Assembly: GCA_965140405.1 (NCBI GenBank)
Contig: OZ223208.1
Span: forward strand, 3,410,001-3,474,000
DNA from: G963556115 sp963666605
Lineage (GTDB): Bacteria > Planctomycetota > SZUA-567
DNA length: 64,000 nt
Direction: 5' to 3'
Position 1 is the first letter of the stretch; the number at the start of each line of letters is the position of its first letter. This document shows, piece after piece, positions 52,835-62,411 of the stretch. A program made the position numbers and the translations under genes. The notes under the pieces were generated by a model, which was not told the DNA's origin, did no database searches, and saw nothing but the letters and a program-made list of their open reading frames with translations.

Positions 52835-53866
52835 TTAGAAGATCTTTGCATACTTTTCGATGTTGTCTTTATCGAATACGAATGGAACACCCATAACTAC
52901 AGTACCACCTTCACCAATTTGAAGTTTACCCATCTTGCCAGCATCGATGTACTCGCCCTTTTCACCTTTGAACTTACCAGTTAAAAGACCTTCGCAGATG
53001 TATGTTGCTGTATAACCAAGATCAACTGGATTCCAAAGAGCCATTTCCTTACAAACGCCATTTTCAATGTAGTGCTTCATTTCAGATGGTAGACCTAGAC
53101 CTGTAAGTTCAACGATATCTTTCTTATCATTGTCTTCGATTGCTTTTGCAGCAGCGAGCAGACCAACAGTTGTTGGAGAAGTGATACCCTTTAGGTTTGG
53201 ATACTTATTGAATAGTGCAACTGTTTCACGGTATGACTTATCAGCAAGAGCGTCACCGTATACTACTTCTAGAAGATTGATATTCTTGTACACAGGGTTA
53301 GTCTTGAGTTCTTCCTTCATCGCAGCAATCCACTTGTTCTGGTTTGTAGTCTGTGAAGTTTCAGATACGATAGCGAAATCACCTTTTCCGCCCATAAGAT
53401 TTGAGATAAGTTCAACCTGCTGTTTACCTACAAGTTCAATATTACTTGGAACAAGGTCAACGATTCTACCCTTTTCAGCAATACCTGAGTCAAATGAGAT
53501 AACCTTGATACCGCGCTTCATTGCCTTCCTACATACAGGAACTAGAGCTTGGTTATCATTTGCTGAAATTGCGATAGCATCTACTTTCTGAGCAATAAGA
53601 GTTTCGATAATATCGATTTGACCTTCAGCTGATACTTCAGGTGGTCCTTGGTAGATTATTTCGACGTCGCCTAATTCTTTAGCAGCTTCATTTGCACCAT
53701 CAGCACAAGCATTGAAGAAACCGTTACCCATAGACTTTACAAGGATAACAACTTTGAACTTTTTGTCCGCAGCATTTGCTACATTGCTTACAGCAGATAG
53801 AGTGAAGACCAACATCACAGCAGCAACAAACAATTTCACAAGATTGGTTTTTCTTTTCAACATCAT
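52835..53866 (-). CDS. rhaS: Rhamnose ABC transporter substrate-binding protein (RhaS-like)
   Basis: A 343-residue periplasmic sugar-binding protein. A signal peptide ends near SNVANA, then DKKFKVVILVKSMGNGFFNACADGANEAAKEL. Family blocks include LIAQKVDAIAISANDNQALVPVCR, GIKVISFDSGI, AIVSETSQTTNQNKWIAAMKEEL and ITSPTTVGLLAAAKAIED. It resembles rhizobial RhaS and feeds the RhaTPQ channel. Two adjacent ATGs (53866, 53863) follow AGGAG; I use the first. It is the first gene of the eight-gene rha operon. Confidence 0.9.
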   Translation of the reverse strand: MMLKRKTNLVKLFVAAVMLVFTLSAVSNVANAADKKFKVVILVKSMGNGFFNACADGANEAAKELGDVEIIYQGPPEVSAEGQIDIIETLIAQKVDAIAISANDNQALVPVCRKAMKRGIKVISFDSGIAEKGRIVDLVPSNIELVGKQQVELISNLMGGKGDFAIVSETSQTTNQNKWIAAMKEELKTNPVYKNINLLEVVYGDALADKSYRETVALFNKYPNLKGITSPTTVGLLAAAKAIEDNDKKDIVELTGLGLPSEMKHYIENGVCKEMALWNPVDLGYTATYICEGLLTGKFKGEKGEYIDAGKMGKLQIGEGGTVVMGVPFVFDKDNIEKYAKIF

Positions 53867-54042
53867 TAATACTCCTATAAAAATAAACAAAACAACCAAA
53901 ATTATTACTTCTAATAACACATTACTATGTTATTAAAACAAACATACATCTCTAGCTTATCACCTACTGCCCAGTTATGCCTTAACGTTATTATTATTCT
54001 ATAGCATTATTTTACTAGTATGACTCACACACTACTCGAAAC

Positions 54043-54058
54043 TTGACACTACTGTCAA
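54043..54058. promoter_or_regulatory. Candidate palindromic operator upstream of the rha operon
   Basis: TTGACACTACTGTCAA is an inverted repeat with six-base arms, just downstream of a TATAAT-like element on the minus strand (54069-54064). It could bind the AraC- or LacI-type regulator. Found by eye; no comparison was possible. Confidence 0.4.
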
Positions 54059-54263
54059 TTAGTATTATAAAAAATAATTACATCAAATACGCACAAAACA
54101 ACAACTACTTATTTACCATAACATCCTACCTCCAAACACAATGGACTAGAAAAAGTTTTTACCATGCAGCACTAAATACTTCTTCAGAGCATACATCCAA
54201 AACGTCAAAAAAGATGAAATCATCTTTACAATTAAATTATCCTTTATTATGAATATTAAATAA
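54059..54263. other. Gap upstream of the rha operon
   Basis: AT-rich, no supported ORF. Together with 53867-54058 it forms the upstream region of the rha operon, up to the lacI terminator. Confidence 0.4.
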
Positions 54264-54308
54264 AAGAAAGCGCCTGAATCTCCAATACTGAGACTCAGGC
54301 GCTTTCTT
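54264..54308 (-). terminator. Terminator of the lacI-type gene
   Basis: AAAGAAAGCGCCTGA plus TCTC pairs with GAGA plus TCAGGCGCTTTCTT, one mismatch, followed by T-rich sequence on the minus strand. It separates the regulator from the rha operon downstream in the same direction. Confidence 0.9.
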
Positions 54309-54333
54309 CGAATAAAGGCATCTAAGGCAATAC

Positions 54334-55353
54334 CTACAATCTTTTAACACTATTTCTATGCACTAATTCCGAATTCACAAGACTTACCATAGGCTCTCTA
54401 TCACTTATATGTTGTAATTTTAAATATAGCATATCTACAGCTACTTGCCCTATTTGGCGATTTGGGACATTAATTGTACTGAGTGATGGCGAAGACATCT
54501 CAGACATCGGAATATTATCAAAGCCAAATATCGAAATATCGTCTGGTAAGCGATACCCACTCTCTTTAAATGCACGAATACACCCTAAAGCAATTATATC
54601 ATTACTCGCAAATAGTGCAGTTGGCAGCTTTGGCTTATCAATAAGCTGAGGGAGCATCTCTTTGTATGCCCCCTCAAAGGTTGAGTCTACATCAAAGATA
54701 TTTTTTTCCAATAATTCAAGACCAAGATCAGACATAGCTTTAACAAAAGCCTGCTCACGTAGAGTAAAATTATAACCTCCAACAGAGCTTTTTATTATAC
54801 CAATATCAGTATGTCCAGAATCCTTGAAGTACTTTACAATACTGAATACAGACTGCATATTATTCATATTTACATAGTCAGCAGCCACGGAGTAGATATA
54901 GGTATCGATAAAGACAATCTTTGCCTCTGTTGCTAATAAGGTCTGGACATCATTAGCACTAAGCTCTGTTGCCAGTATAATATATCCAGCCGTCTGAGTA
55001 TTAGAATTTATTTTTTGAACAATACTCTCTATCGGTGTCATTGGCAAAAATGACTCTATCTCTATAGTAATATTATGCAATTGAGCAGAGTCCATAATTC
55101 CATTTAAATAATTACCTATAAAATTTTCATGGTTTGTATTTAAGGCATGTCCGTGACGTGGTATCTGCAAAAACCTTACAGTACAAACATCCTCGGCAGA
55201 TTTTGCCGTGGGCTGATAACCTAGCTTACTTGCGACATCCAGTATCTTTTCTCTAGTTGCTTCACTCACACCTGGCTTATTATTCAGTGCTAGCGACACA
55301 GCAGTAACAGATACATTCGCTTCTTTTGCGACCTCTTTTATTCCAACTTTCAT
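54334..55353 (-). CDS. LacI-family transcriptional regulator
   Basis: A 339-residue LacI-type repressor. The N-terminus has the helix-turn-helix and hinge (IKEVAKEANVSVTAVSLALNNKPGVSEATREKIL, broken here only for clarity at residues 4-37). The rest is a periplasmic-binding-protein fold (ALFASNDIIALGCIRAFKESG, DISIFGFDNIPMSEMSSPSL). The ATG at 55353 gives the normal family start. It is divergent from the methylthioribose-type operon at 55712, 358 bases away, so that operon is the likely target; the rha operon has its own AraC protein. Confidence 0.9.
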   Translation of the reverse strand: MKVGIKEVAKEANVSVTAVSLALNNKPGVSEATREKILDVASKLGYQPTAKSAEDVCTVRFLQIPRHGHALNTNHENFIGNYLNGIMDSAQLHNITIEIESFLPMTPIESIVQKINSNTQTAGYIILATELSANDVQTLLATEAKIVFIDTYIYSVAADYVNMNNMQSVFSIVKYFKDSGHTDIGIIKSSVGGYNFTLREQAFVKAMSDLGLELLEKNIFDVDSTFEGAYKEMLPQLIDKPKLPTALFASNDIIALGCIRAFKESGYRLPDDISIFGFDNIPMSEMSSPSLSTINVPNRQIGQVAVDMLYLKLQHISDREPMVSLVNSELVHRNSVKRL

Positions 55354-55597
55354 ATTACTTATCTTCCATACTCCGACACAAAGTTCAGAGCTTATTATAG
55401 GATAAATACTTATACCCTCAACCATTTTCAGTAAATAATCAGCTTAAATTTTAACTAAATTTTATATTAAATACACCCAACTAAAAACTTGTGAGCATTC
55501 GCCTATAAGGCCAGAATACCAGCCAAAACCCATAAAATAATCCTACTAAACCAGCTTTACACCTTAATAATATCCTACTATCCGACACTAAACAAGT

Positions 55598-55615
55598 AAA
55601 TTTTATATAAAATTT
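55598..55615. promoter_or_regulatory. Perfect 18-base palindrome in the lacI/SBP divergent region
   Basis: AAATTTTATATAAAATTT equals its own complement. It lies 20-40 bases upstream of the plus-strand promoter hexamers. It might be the LacI-type operator, but the region is very AT-rich, so chance is possible. Confidence 0.35.
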
Positions 55616-55637
55616 TCATAAAATATTAGTAAAAAAC

Positions 55638-55667
55638 TTGCGTAAGGCTCTACCCATGTGGTATGCT
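55638..55667 (+). promoter_or_regulatory. Candidate promoter of the methylthioribose-type operon
   Basis: TTGCGT (55638-55643) and TATGCT (55662-55667) are 18 bases apart, 45 bases before the start at 55712. Confidence 0.45.
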
Positions 55668-55711
55668 GTAGTTGTTGTGTATGTGTATTTTTAATTTTTA
55701 AGGAGATAGAA

Positions 55712-56776
55712 ATGAAAAAACTGATGTTTGTTTTACTAATGTTTGTTGCTGCTCTTAGTATGTGCACTACTGCAATAGCAGACGACATGCCTGAAGCATT
55801 TGCAAATGGCAAGAAGCACAAGATAGTACTAATTAAAGAATGGGGTACCGGTACTCATATGACCATGCACATTAATGGCGTAAAGAGAGAAGCAAAGAAG
55901 TACGGTATTGATGTAAACGTTATAGATGCAAACAACGACCTCCAAGCTATGGCTGAAGGTATCGAAAATGCTATCAACCAGAAAGCAGATGCCATCCTCA
56001 CTTCTCACGGTAAGAGCGACGCCCTACAACCATCTATTGAGAAAGCTCTAAGAGCAGGCATTCCTGTTATCGTATTTGATAACGACTTCAAAGTACCTAG
56101 CGATGTTCCAGCAGGTATGCTGGTAAGTATCGATCAATACGACCTAATGCTAGGACTTCTATCACAGATGGCACTTGTAAACTACGTAGATGGTGCAGCC
56201 AATGTTGTATACAATAGACTTGCTAATGTTCCACCTACAGACAAGAGAAATCGCATCTGGGAAGGCGCAATTCTACCTACATTCCCTGGTATCAAGGTTA
56301 CAAATACTATCGACCTAGGTACAGATGGTGTTATGGCAAAGTCACAAGCAGCTCTTGAAGCTATTCTTGACGCAGACCAAGACGAAAATATTGATGCTGT
56401 ATATGGAGTGTGGGATGAGTATGCAAAGGGCTTCTACAATGCTATCGTTGCTTCAGGTAGAAAGATTCCTTTATTCTCTGTAGATATCTCAGATCAAGAC
56501 ATCGCAATGATGCAGGCAAACCCAGACATCTGGATAGCTTCAGCAGGTGTTGACCCAACAGTTATCGGTATCGTACAGGTTAGACTAGCTATGAAGGCAA
56601 TAGCTGGCGACAAACTTCCTCGCTACTATCACCTCACACCAGTACTTGTAAAGTCTTCAGATCTTCCTTCAATAAAGGAAAGACCTGTAAGAATGGCAGA
56701 TCTATCTGAGTTCTATGACAACTGGGGTTCAACTACAGAGTTCCTAGAACCTTGGATGGAAAAAATCGCAAAGTAA
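55712..56776 (+). CDS. ABC transporter substrate-binding protein of the methylthioribose/deoxyribose-type operon
   Basis: A 354-residue periplasmic sugar-binding protein. The signal peptide ends near TTAIADD. The body has GTHMTMHINGVKREAKKYG, AINQKADAILTSHGKSDALQP, AGIPVIVFDNDF and DAVYGVWDEYAKGFYNAIVASG, in the RbsB/XylF class but diverged. AAGGAG lies six bases before the ATG at 55712. It is the first gene of a six-gene operon whose enzymes handle phosphorylated 5-substituted ribose, so the ligand is probably 5-methylthioribose or 5-deoxyribose. Confidence 0.85.
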   Translation: MKKLMFVLLMFVAALSMCTTAIADDMPEAFANGKKHKIVLIKEWGTGTHMTMHINGVKREAKKYGIDVNVIDANNDLQAMAEGIENAINQKADAILTSHGKSDALQPSIEKALRAGIPVIVFDNDFKVPSDVPAGMLVSIDQYDLMLGLLSQMALVNYVDGAANVVYNRLANVPPTDKRNRIWEGAILPTFPGIKVTNTIDLGTDGVMAKSQAALEAILDADQDENIDAVYGVWDEYAKGFYNAIVASGRKIPLFSVDISDQDIAMMQANPDIWIASAGVDPTVIGIVQVRLAMKAIAGDKLPRYYHLTPVLVKSSDLPSIKERPVRMADLSEFYDNWGSTTEFLEPWMEKIAK

Positions 56777-56849
56777 TTCTATAAGTTATATTGTTAGAAA
56801 AGCTATCGGGAGGGACGACCTCCCTCCCGATTCTCAGTAAAGGAAGCAT

Positions 56850-58355
56850 ATGGACAACGAAGCAGGTCTAAAGATGCGCGGCATATCAAAGTACTTTGCT
56901 GGTGTCACTGCTCTTGAAAGAGTAGACTTGACAGTCAGTAGAGGAGAAGTACACGCACTTGTAGGCGCTAACGGAGCAGGAAAGAGCACACTGATGAAGA
57001 TCCTTAGTGGTGCATATCAAAAGTGCAAAGGTAATATATACCTTGATGGCGAATCTATAGAGATTGAATCACCACAAGAAGCGATGCAGAGAGGCATAGT
57101 AACTGTATATCAGGAGGTAGACGTTGCTATCGTTCCCTCCTTGTCAGTTGCAGAAAACATCATGATGAATTACATTGCAATCGATCAGCCAAGTATGTTT
57201 ATGAATTGGAAACAGCTCAAGAAAGCGGCTGCTGAATCACTAAATGAGGTAGGAATCAATATTGATCTGAATAGATTTGCAGGTGAACTAACCCTCGCAG
57301 AAAAGCAATTGATGGTTATTGCCAGAGCAGTACACCAGAAGGCAAAGTTCTTGATCTTGGATGAACCTACAGCATCACTCAGTGTTGAAGAGTGTAATAC
57401 ACTATTCACGATTGTGAAAAGACTTAGCAAGCAGGGAGTAGGCGTAATCTTTATATCCCATAGATTAGATGAGATTTTTGCTAATTGCCAGAGAATCACC
57501 GTACTCAAAGACGGCCAGCTCGTTGGCAATTATGATATCGAGAGTGAAACAATTGATAGTATTGTTGAGAAGATGCTAGGTAAGAAGATGCAGAATGCCT
57601 TCCCACCAGTATCCACTCCACAAGAAGGCGTGTTGTTGAAAGTAGAGAATTTAAGCGGTGAAGGCGGGATCAACAATGTCAACTTTACCGTTAACAAGGG
57701 TGAGATAGTAGGTATAGGCGGGCTCGTAGGTGGTGGTAAAACCGAGCTACTCAAGTTGCTATTCGGTGTTTCTAAGGTAGAGAGTGGAGAGATAAATCTC
57801 AACGGCATAAAAGTCACCAATTCAAGCCCTACCAAGGCCATAAATAATAAATTCGCACTAGTACCAGAAGAGAGGCGCAGAGAGGGTGTCTTGGTTCATG
57901 AGACGATAGAGACCAATATCACCCTACCGACCTTATCAAGATTCTGTAAAGGCCCATTCATGAGCAGGCGCATGATCAACACTAGGGCTCGTGACTCAGT
58001 AAGAATTGCTGCAATAAAGACCTCTAGCGAGAGGCAATTTGTAGAGAACCTGAGCGGTGGTAACCAACAGAAGGTAGCGATTGCCAAGTGGTTGATTTCA
58101 GATGCTGACATATACCTCTTTGACGAACCAACAAAGGGTGTGGATGTAGGTTCGAAGTACGAGATATACTCATTAATCATTGAGCTAGCAAAACAGGGTA
58201 AAGGTATCATCTATGCTTCATGCGAGTTTGATGAGATATTAGGACTGAGTAACCGTGCTTATATTATGTATAGCGGTAAGATTAGTAAACCGTTTATTAC
58301 CAAAGAGACCAATGAAGAAGAACTATTATTATACTCAACAGGTGGAATGAAATAA
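56850..58355 (+). CDS. Sugar ABC transporter ATP-binding protein
   Basis: A 501-residue double ABC ATPase of the RbsA class. Domain 1: GANGAGKSTLMKIL, TVYQEVDVAIVPSL, LTLAEKQLMVIARAV, LILDEPTASLS. Domain 2: GLVGGGKTELLKLLFG, LSGGNQQKVAIAKWL, YLFDEPTKGVDVG. The second P-loop (GGGKTE) keeps a lysine that is usually lost. It is one base before the permease gene, so the two are coupled. AAGGAAG precedes the ATG. It powers the importer of this operon. Confidence 0.9.
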   Translation: MDNEAGLKMRGISKYFAGVTALERVDLTVSRGEVHALVGANGAGKSTLMKILSGAYQKCKGNIYLDGESIEIESPQEAMQRGIVTVYQEVDVAIVPSLSVAENIMMNYIAIDQPSMFMNWKQLKKAAAESLNEVGINIDLNRFAGELTLAEKQLMVIARAVHQKAKFLILDEPTASLSVEECNTLFTIVKRLSKQGVGVIFISHRLDEIFANCQRITVLKDGQLVGNYDIESETIDSIVEKMLGKKMQNAFPPVSTPQEGVLLKVENLSGEGGINNVNFTVNKGEIVGIGGLVGGGKTELLKLLFGVSKVESGEINLNGIKVTNSSPTKAINNKFALVPEERRREGVLVHETIETNITLPTLSRFCKGPFMSRRMINTRARDSVRIAAIKTSSERQFVENLSGGNQQKVAIAKWLISDADIYLFDEPTKGVDVGSKYEIYSLIIELAKQGKGIIYASCEFDEILGLSNRAYIMYSGKISKPFITKETNEEELLLYSTGGMK

Positions 58356-58356
58356 G

Positions 58357-59364
58357 ATGAATGATAAAAATTTGGCTGTACGAAACAAACCATTTAGTAT
58401 CTTTGATTTTTTCTACAAATATGGAACGATCCTGACAATATTAATTGTTGTCATATTCTTCTCATCATATGTAGAGAACTGGGCAACATTTAAAAACATT
58501 ACAAATATCTTTAGGTCGGTAGCGATAGTATCACTTATAGCACTAGCTATCACCTTCTCACTAGCAGTAAACGGTTTCGACCTTTCTGCTGCTGCTACAG
58601 CAAGTTTTGCAGCAGTGATAGCAGCAAAGATAATGATTGTGTGGGATATGCCACCCGTACTGGCAGTGATAGTTCCGATTATTGTAGGAGCCTGCGTTGG
58701 CCTCATAAACTCACTATTTATTATAAAGATAGGCATCTCAGATATGCTGACAACACTATCTATGATGTTTATAGTCACCGGTGTATCTACAACATTTCAG
58801 GGTGGCTCAGCAATCTACAACTATATGCCTATGCTTGAAGGCGGCATAGCACCAGGACTAATGCCAGAAGGTTTCAAGTTTATCGGACAGGGTAGATTTC
58901 TAAGCATCCCAATACCTATCTACATCATGCTCTTTGTAACAATCTGCGTGCACATATTCTTAAACCGCACCAAGTACGGTCGCTACCTGCACATGATCGG
59001 CGGTAATGAAGAAGCTGCTAGACTCTGTGGTATCCCTACAAAGAAGTACAGAGCCTTAGCCTACGTCCTTTCAGGTATTATCGCTTCAATTGCAGGTGTT
59101 ATACTATGTGCAAGGCTTGGCTCAGGCGAAGTAGACGCAGCAGGTTCATACCTAATGGATGCAGTTGCAGCAGCATTCATCGGCTTCTCAGTACTCGGTA
59201 TTGGTAAAGCAAATGCCTTTGGCACACTACTTGGAGCGCTACTCGTAGGCACGATGGTCAATGGACTTGTTATGATGAGCTTCCCATACTACGCACAGGA
59301 CATTGTCAAGGGTATCGTCCTTATTCTTGGGCTTGGTCTGACATATTATAAAAAACGAGGATAG
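58357..59364 (+). CDS. Sugar ABC transporter permease
   Basis: A 335-residue RbsC-type permease: LAITFSLAVNGFDLSAAATASFAAV, IGISDMLTTLSMMFIVTGVS, YGRYLHMIGGNEEAARLCGIPTKKYRAL and LMDAVAAAFIGFSVLGIGKAN. Note VNGFDLS in place of the usual TGGIDLS. It is the only permease of the operon and so presumably works as a homodimer. It is followed 4 bases later by the kinase gene, tying import to phosphorylation. Confidence 0.9.
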   Translation: MNDKNLAVRNKPFSIFDFFYKYGTILTILIVVIFFSSYVENWATFKNITNIFRSVAIVSLIALAITFSLAVNGFDLSAAATASFAAVIAAKIMIVWDMPPVLAVIVPIIVGACVGLINSLFIIKIGISDMLTTLSMMFIVTGVSTTFQGGSAIYNYMPMLEGGIAPGLMPEGFKFIGQGRFLSIPIPIYIMLFVTICVHIFLNRTKYGRYLHMIGGNEEAARLCGIPTKKYRALAYVLSGIIASIAGVILCARLGSGEVDAAGSYLMDAVAAAFIGFSVLGIGKANAFGTLLGALLVGTMVNGLVMMSFPYYAQDIVKGIVLILGLGLTYYKKRG

Positions 59365-59368
59365 TATA

Positions 59369-60577
59369 ATGAATAAATATTACGAACTAGATAATGATAG
59401 TGTGATTGAATACATAACCAGCAAGCTCGACTTCTTCGGCGCAGACTATGATCTGAAGTCCAATGAGATAGGTGACGGCAACCTAAACCTAGTATTCAGA
59501 ATTCATGATGAGAAGAGTGATAAGAGCATTATTGTAAAGCAAGCACTGCCATATGTCAGAGCTTCTGGAGGTGACTGGCCACTCGATATAGGTAGAGGTG
59601 AGATAGAAAAGAGAATTCTAGATATTGAGTACAAACTCACCGGAGGAGCAGTACCAAAGGTCTATTTCTATGACGATGTAATGTGTTGTATGGCTATGGA
59701 GGATCTCTCCAATTATATTATTATGCGTTATGGTCTACTCAAGTTCGAGAAATACCCACTGTTCCCTGAACAGATCTCAGACTTTATTGTAAAGTCACTA
59801 CTCCTCACTTCAGACGTAGTAATGGATCACAAGGAAAAGAAACAGTATGTTAAAGACTTTATCAACCCTGAGCTATGTGAGATCACAGAACAATTAATAT
59901 ATACCGAGCCATTCTTTACAGGTGCAAGAAACAGAGTTGAAGATTCGATTGTAGACTTCCACAAAAAGCATATTGTTGCAGATAATGAACTCAAACTCGA
60001 AGTAGCAAAGCTCAAGTTCGACTTTATGAATAATGCCCAAGCCCTACTCCACGGCGATCTCCACACCGGAAGTATCTTCGTAAATAAAGAGAACACCAAG
60101 GTAATAGACCCTGAATTCGCATTTTACGGACCTATTGCCTATGACCTTGCATGTCTCTTCGCTAATCTTATAATGAACTACATCTCAGCATATTATTCTA
60201 TAGAGGATACTACGAAGAAGGACGATTACTGTACCTATCTGAAAGAGACTCTTGAAAATACTATTGATCTTACCAAGATGAAATTCCTAAACATGTGGGA
60301 CTTCTTGGATACCGATCAGATGGCAAAAATTGAAGGTTTCAAAGAATACTATGTAAACGATATCTTTGTGAATACAGCAGGTATTGTAGGTTGTGAAATG
60401 ACTAGAAGAACGGTAGGATTTGCACAAGTTGTCGACCTCAACGATATCAAAGACGACAAGAGCCGTTATACAGCAAAGACCAACAACCTCCTACTTGCAA
60501 AGAAATTCATCAAGAACCGAGAAGAGATAATCAGTGGAGCAGACTATTTAGAGATAATCGATTCAATAATAAAATAA
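59369..60577 (+). CDS. mtnK: S-methyl-5-thioribose kinase
   Basis: A 402-residue MtnK. The N-terminus MNKYYELDNDSVIEYITSKL, IGDGNLNLVFRI with the glycine loop, IIVKQALPYVR, and the catalytic HGDLHTGS plus metal-binding DPEFAFYGPIAYDL are diagnostic. It phosphorylates the C1 hydroxyl of 5-methylthioribose with ATP. Relatives also accept 5-deoxyribose. It follows the permease and precedes mtnA, so sugar entering by the ABC system is trapped at once. Confidence 0.93.
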   Translation: MNKYYELDNDSVIEYITSKLDFFGADYDLKSNEIGDGNLNLVFRIHDEKSDKSIIVKQALPYVRASGGDWPLDIGRGEIEKRILDIEYKLTGGAVPKVYFYDDVMCCMAMEDLSNYIIMRYGLLKFEKYPLFPEQISDFIVKSLLLTSDVVMDHKEKKQYVKDFINPELCEITEQLIYTEPFFTGARNRVEDSIVDFHKKHIVADNELKLEVAKLKFDFMNNAQALLHGDLHTGSIFVNKENTKVIDPEFAFYGPIAYDLACLFANLIMNYISAYYSIEDTTKKDDYCTYLKETLENTIDLTKMKFLNMWDFLDTDQMAKIEGFKEYYVNDIFVNTAGIVGCEMTRRTVGFAQVVDLNDIKDDKSRYTAKTNNLLLAKKFIKNREEIISGADYLEIIDSIIK

Positions 60578-60595
60578 CCAAAGGAGCGAAGCAGA

Positions 60596-61648
60596 ATGAA
60601 GAATGTAATACCAGCCTACTTGAATGAGAGTAAGGACAAGTTAGTACTTCTAGACCAGACCTTACTCCCAGAGCAAGAGCTATTCCTTGAGCTTGATGAC
60701 AAAGAGCTTATATGGGAAGCAATAAAAATGCTACGAGTACGAGGCGCACCAGCTATCGGTGTGTCAGCAGCGTACGGAGTGTATGTCTGCTCTAAAAAAT
60801 TCAACTACACAAACCTTGCCGAATTCAAAACAGCATTTACCGAGTTATGCGACTACTTTGCGACAAGTCGCCCTACTGCTGTAAACCTCTTCTGGGCACT
60901 CGACAAGATGAGGGCTAGGTTTGACGTAGAAGAAGCAGCAGGTAAGAGTATCGATGAAATAAAAGAAGCCCTCCTTGATGAGAGTGAGAATGTATTTGCT
61001 GAAGACCAAGCTATGGGCAAAGCAATCGGCGAACACGGCCTCACAGAACTCAAACCAGGTATGGGTCTACTTACTCACTGCAACGCCGGCGCCCTAGCAG
61101 CCAGCGGTTACGGTACAGCCCTTGCACCAATGTATGCAGGGCATGAAAAAGGGTACGATTTCAAAGTATTTACTGACGAGACCAGACCACTACTTCAGGG
61201 TTCACGTCTAAGTGCCTACGAACTAAACAAAGCAGGCATAGATGTTACTGTTATCTGTGATAACATGGCTTCAATAGTCATGAAGGAAGGCAAGATAGAT
61301 GCTGTTCTTGTGGGAGCAGACCGTATAGCAGCAAACGGTGATTCAGCGAATAAGATCGGTACAAGTGGGGTAGCAATCCTTGCAAAAGAGTACGGTATAC
61401 CCTTCTACATTCTCGCTCCTACGTCAACAATTGACATGGAGACCAAGACAGGTGACGACATCCCTATCGAGCTAAGAGACGGCGATGAGATCGGCAACGG
61501 CTTCGGCAGACGTACAGCTCCAGAAGGGGTCAAGACCTACAACCCAGCCTTTGATGTAACTGATGCCAAGTACATTACAGCTATCATCACCGAAAAGGGT
61601 GTCCACAGAGCTCCTTATACAGAGAGCCTTGCAAAATTATTTGATTAG
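60596..61648 (+). CDS. mtnA: S-methyl-5-thioribose-1-phosphate isomerase
   Basis: A 350-residue MtnA. MLRVRGAPAIGVSAAYG, TSRPTAVNLFWAL, LLTHCNAGALAASGYGTALAP with the catalytic cysteine, and VGADRIAANGDSANKIGT with the catalytic aspartate are the family signatures. It opens the ring of methylthioribose-1-phosphate to the 1-phosphate ribulose form. AAGGAG is nine bases before the ATG. The usual salvage enzymes after MtnA (mtnB, mtnC, mtnD) are absent; an aldolase comes next. Confidence 0.95.
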   Translation: MKNVIPAYLNESKDKLVLLDQTLLPEQELFLELDDKELIWEAIKMLRVRGAPAIGVSAAYGVYVCSKKFNYTNLAEFKTAFTELCDYFATSRPTAVNLFWALDKMRARFDVEEAAGKSIDEIKEALLDESENVFAEDQAMGKAIGEHGLTELKPGMGLLTHCNAGALAASGYGTALAPMYAGHEKGYDFKVFTDETRPLLQGSRLSAYELNKAGIDVTVICDNMASIVMKEGKIDAVLVGADRIAANGDSANKIGTSGVAILAKEYGIPFYILAPTSTIDMETKTGDDIPIELRDGDEIGNGFGRRTAPEGVKTYNPAFDVTDAKYITAIITEKGVHRAPYTESLAKLFD

Positions 61649-61663
61649 AGTTAGGAGTATATA

Positions 61664-62320
61664 GTGAAGTTAAAGTATGAAAGAGAGCAGGTAGTACACT
61701 TCTCTCGAGAGTTAGTAAATAAAAATCTCACAACAGGCACTGGTGGAAATATCAGTATCTTTGATAAGAAATCTGGCCTCTTCGCCCTTACACCAAGTGG
61801 TATGGACTACTTTGTGATGACTGATAGTGACGTAGTAGTCTTGGATCTTGAAGGCAACATCGTCGACGGCGACAAGAAACCATCTGTAGAGTTAGATCTC
61901 CATAGCATCTTTTATAACAACAGAGATGATATAAATGCGGTAGTCCACGCCCACTCAGTATTCTCTACAACGCTAGCCACACTCAGGATGGGTATCCCTG
62001 CATGCCACTACCTCATAGGATTCTGCGGTCGTGATGTTAGATGTACAGAATATGTTGACTTCGGCACACCTGCCCTTGCTGAGGTAGCACTTGAAGGGAT
62101 GAAGGATAGAAATGGTGTACTGCTCGGCAACCACGGTCTGCTCACAGGTGGAGCAGATATCAACTACGCTTTTTCTGCAGCAGAGGAACTAGAGTTTGTC
62201 TCACAGGTATACTACAGAGCTAGGTGTATCGGTGAGCCACACATCCTTAGTGAGAAGGATATGGATGCAGCTCTTGAAAAATTCAAGACCTACGGCCAAA
62301 AGATTCTAAGTAAAGAGTAA
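61664..62320 (+). CDS. Class II aldolase, FucA-like; probable 5-methylthioribulose- or 5-deoxyribulose-1-phosphate aldolase
   Basis: A 218-residue zinc aldolase. GTGGNISIFDKKSGLFALTPSG is the phosphate-binding part, PSVELDLHSIFYNN carries the catalytic glutamate, VHAHSVFST two zinc histidines and LGNHGLLTGG the third. The start is a GTG or the nearby codon with AGGAG upstream. Next to mtnK and mtnA it should split the ribulose-1-phosphate into DHAP and (methylthio)acetaldehyde or acetaldehyde, as in the DHAP shunt (Ald2) and the 5-deoxyribose pathway (DrdA). It is not necessarily a fuculose aldolase. Confidence 0.88.
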   Translation: MKLKYEREQVVHFSRELVNKNLTTGTGGNISIFDKKSGLFALTPSGMDYFVMTDSDVVVLDLEGNIVDGDKKPSVELDLHSIFYNNRDDINAVVHAHSVFSTTLATLRMGIPACHYLIGFCGRDVRCTEYVDFGTPALAEVALEGMKDRNGVLLGNHGLLTGGADINYAFSAAEELEFVSQVYYRARCIGEPHILSEKDMDAALEKFKTYGQKILSKE

Positions 62321-62340
62321 TACACACACAACAAAACAAA

Positions 62341-62378
62341 AAAGAGTAGGCATAACGGAAAGTTAAGCCTACTCTTTT
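62341..62378 (+). terminator. Terminator of the methylthioribose-type operon
   Basis: AAAGAGTAGGC plus TAAC-like bases pair with GCCTACTCTTTT, one mismatch inside the stem. It follows the aldolase stop by 20 bases. Confidence 0.88.
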
Positions 62379-62411
62379 AAAATATATACTGAGCCATTAA
62401 TTCAGCAATAA

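Noticed and set aside
61664..62320. L-fuculose-phosphate aldolase in a fucose pathway
   Set aside because: The sequence is FucA-like, but no fucose isomerase or kinase is near; mtnK and mtnA point to methylthioribulose or deoxyribulose phosphate.
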